A stretch of DNA of 64,000 nt from Brevibacterium antiquum CNRZ 918 (GTDB taxonomy: Bacteria; Actinomycetota; Actinomycetes; Actinomycetales; Brevibacteriaceae): the NCBI RefSeq assembly GCF_900169145.1, contig NZ_FXZD01000010.1, positions 42,402 to 106,401 on the forward strand, read 5' to 3'. The notes below the pieces were generated by a model that saw only the letters and a list, made by a program, of their open reading frames with translations, was not told the origin of the DNA and did not search any database. This document shows, piece after piece, positions 57,537-64,000 of the stretch (positions within the stretch are counted from its first letter, which is position 1; every line of letters begins with the position of its first letter). A program made the translations under genes and the position numbers.

Positions 57537-57870
57537 ACCTCGGACCGCTACTGAGGAGAGCGGAGCGTTGCGGTGAGAAGAGCCGCACCGCCTGAGTTCT
57601 CTGCTCGGTGACGAACCATGCGGTCCCCTGGTCCCCATCGAGCGGTGGCAGTCTGAGCACACCCAGATTGCTGAGGTCCTGCCGACTGTGGGCGCCGATG
57701 ATCAGCATCGGGCCCAGGCCCTGTGCCTTGGCCAAAGGGGAGCCGTAGCCGGGAGTGAACCGCACCGGCATCGTCACCACATGCAGTCCACCGTTGAGCA
57801 GGTCGGATGCCTCCGGGTTAGCTCGTCGATGAGCGTCGGCATGCAAAATAAGCACTCCTGGGCAGTCCAT
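57508..57870 (-). pseudogene. Unrecognised open frame, probably a gene fragment
   Basis: A frame of 120 codons whose first 100 residues look like real protein (LILHADAHRRANPEAS, FTPGYGSPLAKAQGLGPMLIIGAHSRQDLSNLGVLRLPPL). A TAG stop immediately precedes the ATG and no ribosome site is visible. The 3' end runs into the GNAT gene. I do not recognise the family. It is best read as the middle or C-terminal part of a broken gene at the left edge of the accessory island. Confidence 0.4.
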
Positions 57871-57925
57871 CTACCGGAGCCCCTGACGTCACAGGCGTGA
57901 TGTCAGGGCCGATGATGACTGCTGA

Positions 57926-58129
57926 ACCGTCGAAGTTCGGGGCGCCACTCGCGAGTTCGTAGAACGTTCTTTTGAAACCGGTGATATTCGCAACGGAGGC
58001 ACGGAACTCACTCGAATCCTACCTCCGACCCGTCGATCCGGCGGTAAAGCTGGCGACTACAGCTCGGAGAAGAGTCGAGCACTGGATAAACTGCAAGCCT
58101 TCTTCGAACGGTTCACAACCGTGAGTTGA
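57926..58129 (+). pseudogene. C-terminal gene fragment, possibly type I restriction HsdR
   Basis: About 67 codons end in GGTELTRILPPTRRSGGKAG, then SSEKSRALDKLQAFFERFTTVS and a stop. The pattern (GTEL-x-x-ILPP, a basic loop, then a helix with LQAFFERF) recalls the C-terminal tail of some type I restriction HsdR subunits, from memory and not by search. Upstream the frame is closed by TGA at 57923, so the rest of the gene is lost. It supports a former defence or mobile locus directly before the Gabija genes. Confidence 0.4.
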
Positions 58130-58859
58130 TGGTGTGGAGTTTTCAGCTCCTGTGTCAATGTCGGAGTTAGAGGTGGGTTCCCCGTAAGAAGCTCTTTTCA
58201 GTGAGTCATGTCAGCAATGCGGCGACATGTCCCGAGCATCTTGGTAGATCTGCCCGATCTGATTGCGCATTCGAGTTGCGTTTTGGCCGTGCTCGATAGT
58301 TTCACGGATCGACAGGGATAGAAACCGGCTAGTTTTCCGGCACAGCCTGTGTGCATGCAGGCACGGGGATCTCTGTCGAGCTTAGATCCTAGGGTCCGTC
58401 TTGTCGACACCACTCAAACGAGACGAGTCTCTGACTTCCGCGTCTGTCTCAATGGTTTGGTCTCACATGGGAAGCATCTAGTTGCATTCTTCAAGACGTT
58501 TGGAGTCGCCGCGGTCCCGTCGAAGAGCTCGACAGCCCGGGCTCCGCTGAGGGTCCGTGCTTGGATGAGGTCCTGGCCGAGTTGTTCGACTCCTGCCCAG
58601 TGCTTGTGCATGGAGTCTCACCTACTCTCGCAGCACACATAGTCCCGTTGCGATACTAGATGAATTCAACACCGACTTTTTGCGACCCGTCGGCCGTGCA
58701 ACCACCCGGGCGCCACTGTCATACTTCTCATGCGTTGCGTATCTTGAAGCTGCTATCCCAGAAGCGATCAAAAGTTCCGCGTCATCGCCGGCGTTCGGTC
58801 GTCTTGCCTCATGATTTAATAATGTTACTCCCCATTCGGCAACAGTTAAGGAGGATAAG
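58130..58859. other. About 730-bp region without a convincing gene
   Basis: This region is visibly less GC-rich than most of the window. It contains only short open frames on both strands, none recognised. The last 60 bp hold an AT-rich stretch around TAATAATG (from about 58816) and then AAGGAGG, likely the promoter region and ribosome site for gajA. Confidence 0.45.
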
Positions 58860-60818
58860 GTGCACGTTGAGTCACTACGTCTGCGAAACTTCAGGTGCTT
58901 TGGCGACGTCCCGGTGCCGATGACACTGGAATCGGGTCTTACCGCTCTGATCGGCACCAACGGAACCGGAAAAACCGCTGCGTTCTTAGCTTTGCAGCGC
59001 ATGTTCGGTATTTCTTCCGAAGAGCGCACAATCCGACTCGATGACTTTCACGTGCCCGTCACCGAAGTGCCGGGATCCGAGCCAAGCACTCGACATCTGA
59101 CAATCGATGTCGTCCTTGCCTTCCCCGAACTTGACGAGGTCGATCGCGATGTCACAGCCGTTCCTGACTTCTTCAGACGTATGGTGACCGACGCAGAAGG
59201 ACACATGAAATGCCGCATCGTTCTCGACGCGATCTGGTCGGATGACGGCACGATCGACGGATCCGTCGAGACGTGCCTCTACGGGGTCTCTTCTCTAGAC
59301 GATAGCTACTCTGAGGACCGCGTTCATACACTGCCTGCAGCTGAACGCTCCCGGATCCAGTTTGTCTACGTTCCAGCCTCCCGTGACGGGGCAAGACAGG
59401 TATCCGGGTTTCTCCGTGGTCGTTTGTGGAAGGCCGCGATATGGTCAGAGGGCCTCCGAGACTTAGTCTGCAATGTAGCAGCGGATGTAAGCAGCCAGTT
59501 TCACCAGGAAGCCGCGACGAAGACCGTCGAGGACGCTTTCGGGAAACGCTGGCAACAACTCCAAGGGGCTGGCACCCACTCGCAGCCCCGTTTCCAGCCT
59601 CTCGAACCTGACATCGACCAGTTTCTCCGCGGCGCCGAGCTCACCTTCGAACCTGACCCAAGTAGTCCTGCGCGCCCCGCACGACTCCTAAGCGACGGGC
59701 AACGGTCGCTGCTTCACTTGGCACTCACGACCGCTACCCTCGACCTCGAACGCACAATCACGACCGACCCTACATCGGGGTTTGACCCCGAGGCAGTCTA
59801 TATCCCGGCATTGACCATCCTGGCAATCGAGGAACCAGAAAACAGTCTCTCGCCGTACTACCTTTCCCGCATCATCCGCCAGCTGCATGACCTGGCGGCG
59901 ACCCCGCAAGTCCAAGCGCTGCTTTCAAGCCATTCCGCCAGTGCCCTTGGTCGCATCGACCCGCGTTCTGTTCGTCACTTCCGGCAGCACCCTGCCACCG
60001 GTGAATCCAACGTTCGCCCAATCACCCTGCCCGAACACGACATTGCAGCCGCGACATACGTCCGCGAAGCCGTACGAGCGCACCCCGAACTCTACTTCGC
60101 CCGGTTCGTGGTCCTCGGTGAAGGCGATTCCGAGCACATCGTCATCCCCGCGTTGGCCCGCGCACTCGGAATTGAACTTGATCCGTCGTTTGTGGCGATG
60201 GTCCCTCTCGGTGGACGTCATACGAATCACTTTTGGCGGCTTTTGACCGACCTGCAGATCCCGCATGCTACATTGCTTGACCTCGATTTTGGACGATCAG
60301 ACGGTGGGTCCGGCCGATACAGGACAGCGATAAGCAACCTCGAGGCCAACGATATTCGCGTCCTAGACGAAGTCGACGACCACGACACCGTCGATGACGT
60401 CACTGACGACAAGAGCCTTGCAACCCTCAAGAACGTGCGAGACGCACTTCGTCGCTACGGAGTATTCTTCTCCGCACCCCTTGACCTCGACATGCTCATG
60501 CTCCGGAGGTACTGGAGCGCCTACACGGCACTCGAAGGCGGACAACGAGGGCCCGACTCAACTGACGCTACCAACGTGGTCCTAGGAACAGGGGGAACTG
60601 CCCGTGGACGGAAGTACTGGAGTCCAGAAGACAAGGCAACGAAGGAGGACCGGCAGGACTCCTTGCGGTGGTATCGCTACCTCTTCACCAACCGCTCCAA
60701 ACCGGCGACACATCTCGCAGCGCTCACCCGAATGACCGACGAAGAGATAAAGGAATGTATCCCTGAGGTACTCAATGCGTTAATTGAATTTGTCCGGTCC
60801 GAAATCACTCCCAAATAG
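58860..60818 (+). CDS. gajA: Gabija anti-phage protein GajA (OLD-family ATPase-nuclease)
   Basis: Nucleotide-sensing endonuclease of the Gabija defence system, 652 aa. The ATPase half has Walker A IGTNGTGKTA at about 31-40, signature LLSDGQRS (276-283), Walker B LAIEEPENS (321-329) and LLSSHSAS (354-361). The C-terminal TOPRIM nuclease has VVLGEGDSEHIVIPAL (Glu421), PLGGRHTNHF and DLDFG (474-478). GTG 58860 has a strong AAGGAGG site. gajB follows after 4 bp. OLD nuclease next to a UvrD-like helicase defines the Gabija pair. The protein is somewhat longer than the Bacillus GajA. Confidence 0.88.
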   Translation: MHVESLRLRNFRCFGDVPVPMTLESGLTALIGTNGTGKTAAFLALQRMFGISSEERTIRLDDFHVPVTEVPGSEPSTRHLTIDVVLAFPELDEVDRDVTAVPDFFRRMVTDAEGHMKCRIVLDAIWSDDGTIDGSVETCLYGVSSLDDSYSEDRVHTLPAAERSRIQFVYVPASRDGARQVSGFLRGRLWKAAIWSEGLRDLVCNVAADVSSQFHQEAATKTVEDAFGKRWQQLQGAGTHSQPRFQPLEPDIDQFLRGAELTFEPDPSSPARPARLLSDGQRSLLHLALTTATLDLERTITTDPTSGFDPEAVYIPALTILAIEEPENSLSPYYLSRIIRQLHDLAATPQVQALLSSHSASALGRIDPRSVRHFRQHPATGESNVRPITLPEHDIAAATYVREAVRAHPELYFARFVVLGEGDSEHIVIPALARALGIELDPSFVAMVPLGGRHTNHFWRLLTDLQIPHATLLDLDFGRSDGGSGRYRTAISNLEANDIRVLDEVDDHDTVDDVTDDKSLATLKNVRDALRRYGVFFSAPLDLDMLMLRRYWSAYTALEGGQRGPDSTDATNVVLGTGGTARGRKYWSPEDKATKEDRQDSLRWYRYLFTNRSKPATHLAALTRMTDEEIKECIPEVLNALIEFVRSEITPK

Positions 60819-60822
60819 CGGC

Positions 60823-62718
60823 ATGGACTTCCGACAGAGATCAGCGACGACGTGGCAGCCGATCGGGGTTCCCGACCTCGAGCCCGCTGCGTGGGAAGCA
60901 CTGCGTTACCGAGGAAGCACCGCTGTAACCGCGGGCCCTGGTGCAGGAAAGACCGAATTCCTCGCTCAGCGCGCGACGTACCTCTTGCAGACGGGGCTCT
61001 GCCCGGCACCGCAGAAGATTCTCGCGATCTCCTACAAGCGTGAATCAGCTGTCAACCTAGCTAAGCGCGTCGTTGCCCGCGTCCCGGAGGCCGCTCATCG
61101 CTTCGAATCGATGACCTTCGACGCCTTCACCAAAGGACTCGTCGATCGATTCGCGCATTCCCTGCCGTCTGCTTGGCGCCTCAACGAGCGTACCTATGAT
61201 GTCGAATTCTTTAAGGAACCAGAGATAAGTGCGTTCCTCGAGGATCTCGGTCGAACTCAGTCACCGGGGATGCAATCAGAGATCATGGCGATCCAGTCCC
61301 GACGGTTTCTCCCAGATATCGTAGGCACGCTTGCGCTACCTGACGACCCAACAGGACCAACTGCGTCAACCAATGAATTCGTCGTCTTGCGCTGGTGGTG
61401 GCAATACTACGGTTCCTCGACTTCGCCTGCGATCGACTTCACGATGCTCAATCGCTTGGCCGATCTCCTCGTCCGGTCTAGCCCGCCGATTCTGCGAGGG
61501 TTGCGCGCAACCTATCCGTTCGTGTTCGTGGACGAGTTCCAGGACACGACTGCTGCGCAGATCACATTCTTGAACACGGTGTTCGGTCACCCGGGTGTGG
61601 CCGCCACAGCAGTCGGAGACAGCAAGCAACGGATCATGCGCTTCGCTGGCGCGCTCGAAGACGCCATCAGTAGGTTCGAGACCGACTTCGCGGCCAAACA
61701 ATTCGCGCTCACCTGGAATTTTCGATCCTCAGCCGACCTTGTCGCTGTGCAGCATCGAATCGCAACGAGCATCGATCCAGTGGCCGTGCAGACCGAGTCC
61801 CGAGCCAAGGGCGAGCCCGACCATGTCCCGCTCGTTATCTGGACCTACCCCAACAGCGTGAAGGAAGCCGAGCATCTCGCACAGTGGATCGCGGACGACA
61901 TTGCATCGTCAGACCGCACAAGTGCAGAGTTTGCGCTCATCGCACGGCAGAAAGTTGCCGAATTCGAGCCTACGCTGACAGACGCATTCAAGAAGCGTGG
62001 TCTCTCCATCCGTAATGATGACGCGCTATTCGGGAAGCTCAAGCTACAAGACTTGCTCAAACACGACGTCACCCGCTTCCTGGTCGGGCTTCTCACTCTC
62101 GCGGCCCACCCCGCCGGACATGCAGAAACCTGGATGGAGTCCCTGGCGCTTCTTCGACGCGTCCGCGGTAGTGAAGGCACAGAAAGAGCCGAGCGGCGGC
62201 TCTCCGACCAGTTGAGCTCACTGACGATTGAACTGAGCGCATGGCTGAGCACAAAAGAAATCTCCACTACTGATGCCACAGACATCGTGGAGTACATCTC
62301 CAGCCTTATCGGCACTGAAGCGCTCGCGGGGTTCGTGCGCGGCCAGAACAGCGGCGATAATCTTGAGCTCCTCCTGGAAGCCCTCGCCGTCCGGATCAAG
62401 AGCGTGAAAGATGATGCCGTGGACTGGCCTGAAGCCGCCGAAGCCATCGAAGCCAGAGACTCTATCGCGCTCATGACTATTCACCGAAGCAAGGGCCTGG
62501 AGTACCATACGGTAGTAATTCTCGGCCTCGATGATGATCAGTGGTGGTCCTACCGAATGGATCCCCTTGAAGGGAACTCGACATTCTTCGTCGGACTGTC
62601 ACGCGCGGCCCACAGGCTCGTATTCACAACAACTCGCCCCAGTACGGCAAACCGCAAGATTAAACCCCTGCTGCAACTCCTTGACGAGGCCGGCGCAGAA
62701 GTGCAGAACTGGCCGTAA
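60823..62718 (+). CDS. gajB: Gabija anti-phage protein GajB (UvrD-like helicase)
   Basis: Superfamily 1A helicase-like ATPase, 631 aa, partner of GajA. Motifs are Walker A AGPGAGKTEF (37-46), motif Ia ISYKRESAVNLAKRV, Walker B FVDEFQDT (235-242), motif III GDSKQRIMRF, motif IV LTWNFRSS, motif V IHRSKGLEYHTV (about 560) and motif VI FFVGLSRAAHRLVFT. It is longer than the GajB first described, with a helical insert at about 390-530. ATG 60823 lies 4 bp after the gajA stop; the TTG at 60784 inside gajA is not needed. DNA termini made by phage replication are the likely trigger or substrate, from what is known of the family. Confidence 0.88.
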   Translation: MDFRQRSATTWQPIGVPDLEPAAWEALRYRGSTAVTAGPGAGKTEFLAQRATYLLQTGLCPAPQKILAISYKRESAVNLAKRVVARVPEAAHRFESMTFDAFTKGLVDRFAHSLPSAWRLNERTYDVEFFKEPEISAFLEDLGRTQSPGMQSEIMAIQSRRFLPDIVGTLALPDDPTGPTASTNEFVVLRWWWQYYGSSTSPAIDFTMLNRLADLLVRSSPPILRGLRATYPFVFVDEFQDTTAAQITFLNTVFGHPGVAATAVGDSKQRIMRFAGALEDAISRFETDFAAKQFALTWNFRSSADLVAVQHRIATSIDPVAVQTESRAKGEPDHVPLVIWTYPNSVKEAEHLAQWIADDIASSDRTSAEFALIARQKVAEFEPTLTDAFKKRGLSIRNDDALFGKLKLQDLLKHDVTRFLVGLLTLAAHPAGHAETWMESLALLRRVRGSEGTERAERRLSDQLSSLTIELSAWLSTKEISTTDATDIVEYISSLIGTEALAGFVRGQNSGDNLELLLEALAVRIKSVKDDAVDWPEAAEAIEARDSIALMTIHRSKGLEYHTVVILGLDDDQWWSYRMDPLEGNSTFFVGLSRAAHRLVFTTTRPSTANRKIKPLLQLLDEAGAEVQNWP

Positions 62719-63057
62719 AAGCCAGCGGGCCACCTTCGCGACATAATACTCCATGTCCTCTGCGTTCCTGTGGACTCCCGCCATCAGGATGCCAAAAAGA
62801 ATCATCAAAGGCTTCGTCGACGATAGAGGACAGCACGAAGCACGGCCCTACAATTTGGACGGCCATGGCCAAGCTAAAAAGGAGCGCGATCGCTTTCGCG
62901 ATCTGGGTTAGGCATAGTTCCGTGCTTAGGTGGCGGAACTCTTGATTTGAACGAATTGAACCAATTGAAAGAGAGGACTAGCCGGTTCAGTGGAATCAAT
63001 ATGGACGGATGGTTCCGTGTGTGAGGTTCCCCGCAACTTGTAGACACGTGATCTGTC
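62719..63057. other. About 340-bp region after gajB
   Basis: No gene is recognised. A 40-codon ATG frame at 62789-62911 without a ribosome site is probably chance. At 63029-63046, CCCCGCAACTTGTAGACA may be the outer end (inverted repeat) of the IS3-type fragment that follows. Confidence 0.4.
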
Positions 63058-63297
63058 TCACGCAACCTGCGTAGGCACTTCCTCCTCACTGACCAGGTCG
63101 GTCAGCAATCGTCCTTGCTCGAACTCCACCGGCGGCACCTGACCCAATGCCGAATGTAACCGCCGACGGTTATACACCTCTTCGATCCACCGACCGACCT
63201 CGCGCCGAACAGCGAGCCTGCTCGCCCATCCACGACGGTCATAGAACTCCGTCTTCAACGTCGACCAGAACGACTCCGGCATCACGTTATCCAACAC
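63058..63297 (-). pseudogene. IS3-family transposase OrfB, C-terminal fragment
   Basis: Seventy-nine codons match the end of an IS3-type integrase. NVMPESFWSTLKTEFYDRR contains the catalytic Glu, followed by WIEEVYNRRRLHSALGQVPPVEFE. Everything upstream (HTH and the two Asp residues) is missing; the sequence before LDNVM does not continue the usual domain. This is a remnant of an element different from the one at 5293. Confidence 0.85.
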
Positions 63298-63368
63298 ACC
63301 CTAGTCCGCCCCACCGACTGAGCCAGCCCCAGTTCTTCCGCCGCTCGACTGAGTATTCGCTGGTGTGA

Positions 63369-63443
63369 GCGCCACTGATTATTGCGATTGGGCGCCACCA
63401 GTTATTGCCTTTCAGCGCCACCGATCGTGGCGATGAGCGCCAG
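63369..63443. repeat. Multiple terminal repeats of an IS21-type element (remnant)
   Basis: GCGCCAC followed by variations of a 16-bp string like TGATTATTGCGATTG recurs at 63369, 63392 and 63415, with a fourth GCGCCAG at 63437 (spacing 22-23 bp). IS21-family ends carry such repeated transposase sites. No istA or istB gene is adjacent in the window. Confidence 0.55.
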
Positions 63444-63604
63444 CCGGATACCGACGCTCACCGACAATTGGTCACCGCGATGCTGTACTGATGTGTTCGC
63501 GCATGTTCATCTCTCCGGTCGTGATCCAGATCGTGTTGTGAACGATGCGATGAATCGCTCCGGGGATAATAGAGGCAGGGAGATTGGAAGAAGGAGATTC
63601 TCTC

Positions 63605-63916
63605 ATGCCAGTGAAATACACCGATGAGCTCAAAGCTCGTGCCGTCGAGCTCGTCATGCATGCCCAGGCCGATCCTGAGACCGCGAGCGGGGCAATCACC
63701 CGCGTCGCGAACGAACTCGGCCTGAGCAAGGAGACCCTGCGAGTTTGGGTGCGCAAGCACAAGGACTCCGGCAGAGCCACGCCGACGGAGTCGGTCGACC
63801 TTGAGGCCGAAAACCGTCGACTGCGCGCCGAGTTGACCGAAGCGAAACGGGCAAACGAGATACTTCGCCGGGCGTCGGCTTTCTTCGCGGCGGAGCTCGA
63901 CCGCCCATCCAAGTAA
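63605..63916 (+). CDS. IS3-family transposase OrfA
   Basis: A 103-aa protein. The helix-turn-helix starts MPVKYTDELKARAVELV, and ANELGLSKETLRVWVRKHK is the recognition part. The C-terminal coiled coil ends LTEAKRANEILRRASAFFAAELDRPSK, which is characteristic of OrfA in this family. ATG 63605 has AAGGAG upstream. It differs from the orfA at 5358. The orfB frame that follows lies in the -1 frame, consistent with a programmed frameshift. Confidence 0.92.
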   Translation: MPVKYTDELKARAVELVMHAQADPETASGAITRVANELGLSKETLRVWVRKHKDSGRATPTESVDLEAENRRLRAELTEAKRANEILRRASAFFAAELDRPSK

Positions 63917-64000
63917 TCGTCGATTTCATCGACAACAACCGCGACGAGTTCGGAGTCGAGCCAATCGTGCGCGCCCTTTCAGGGACTGCTGCACGGATTG
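63907..64000 (+). CDS. IS3-family transposase OrfB, 5' part (runs off the window)
   Basis: In the -1 frame relative to the preceding orfA, IQVIVDFIDNNRDEFGVEP then IVRALSGTAARI matches the usual N-terminus of an IS3-type integrase. It is cut by the window end; no independent start codon is evident, so it may be made only by frameshifting from orfA. Confidence 0.8.
   Translation, partial: MQVIVDFIDNNRDEFGVEPIVRALSGTAARI

Noticed and set aside
58414..58611. Minus-strand frame of 65 codons upstream of gajA
   Set aside because: No ribosome site and no recognised family; it could be a third island gene but cannot be supported.
62789..62911. 40-codon plus-strand frame after gajB
   Set aside because: Short, with no ribosome site and no recognised similarity.
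63472..63912. Minus-strand frame of 146 codons opposite the second orfA
   Set aside because: Mostly antisense of a clear IS3 OrfA; the outer part is leader DNA of the element.

Overview
The window is high-GC DNA with dense, often ATGA-coupled genes. The gene set is actinobacterial: a mycothiol-dependent-type DinB-fold protein, a likely DtxR/IdeR iron box, a THUMP-like SAM methyltransferase and an Nnr/Alr/TsaE/TsaB/RimI/TsaD string. It looks most like Brevibacterium or a close Micrococcales relative. That placement is from general resemblance and was not checked by search.

Layout. (1) 1-3.5 kb: coaA diverges from glmS-acpS. (2) 3.5-8.8 kb: an accessory block sits between acpS and nnr. It holds a GT-C-like membrane protein, a complete IS3-family element, a truncated family 2 glycosyltransferase, a small hypothetical, a WapI-like immunity homologue and a wrecked serine resolvase. 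(3) 8.8-21 kb: an M20 amidohydrolase, nnr-alr-tsaE-tsaB-rimI, heme oxygenase behind an iron box, an aldo/keto reductase, an SRPBCC protein, tsaD, a NUDIX hydrolase and a YbdK-type ligase. (4) 21.1-29.9 kb: a divergent polyol (mannitol/arabitol-type) regulon. SorC regulator, xylulokinase and transporter ATPase lie on one strand; binding protein, two permeases and mannitol 2-dehydrogenase on the other. Four copies of an 11-bp half-site lie between them. (5) 30-43.7 kb: a lipoprotein NagZ-type hydrolase, a secreted NlpC/P60 peptidase, a rhodanese, the THUMP-like methyltransferase, rsmA-ispE, a class V aminotransferase, a homocysteine methyltransferase, a membrane acyltransferase, a DksA/TraR zinc protein and an ABC-F ATPase. 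(6) 44-56.5 kb: nucleoside uptake and salvage (BMP lipoprotein, ATPase, two permeases, cdd, deoA, deoC; on the other strand punA and a phosphohexomutase), interrupted by a two-gene hypothetical/serine hydrolase unit. (7) 57.5-64 kb: an accessory island with gene fragments, a Gabija-type anti-phage pair (gajA-gajB) and a graveyard of IS3- and IS21-type transposon pieces, ending in a partial IS3 element.

How it works together. The polyol block forms a complete import-oxidise-phosphorylate route. Mannitol dehydrogenase gives a ketose and XylB phosphorylates D-xylulose, with SorC as the likely local switch. The nucleoside block would import nucleosides, deaminate cytidine, split nucleosides by phosphorolysis (DeoA, PunA), isomerise pentose 1-phosphate (possibly the phosphohexomutase) and cleave deoxyribose 5-phosphate (DeoC).

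The most notable patterns beyond genes are: small tandem duplications that repeatedly span stop codons; a 10-mer (GCCGAGGTGG) present in about 16 exact copies by eye, one pair forming a hairpin between cdd and deoA; several long intergenic hairpins; and the Gabija island with its decayed surroundings. Gabija itself is a described system. I found no convincing wholly new system; the best leads are listed as findings.
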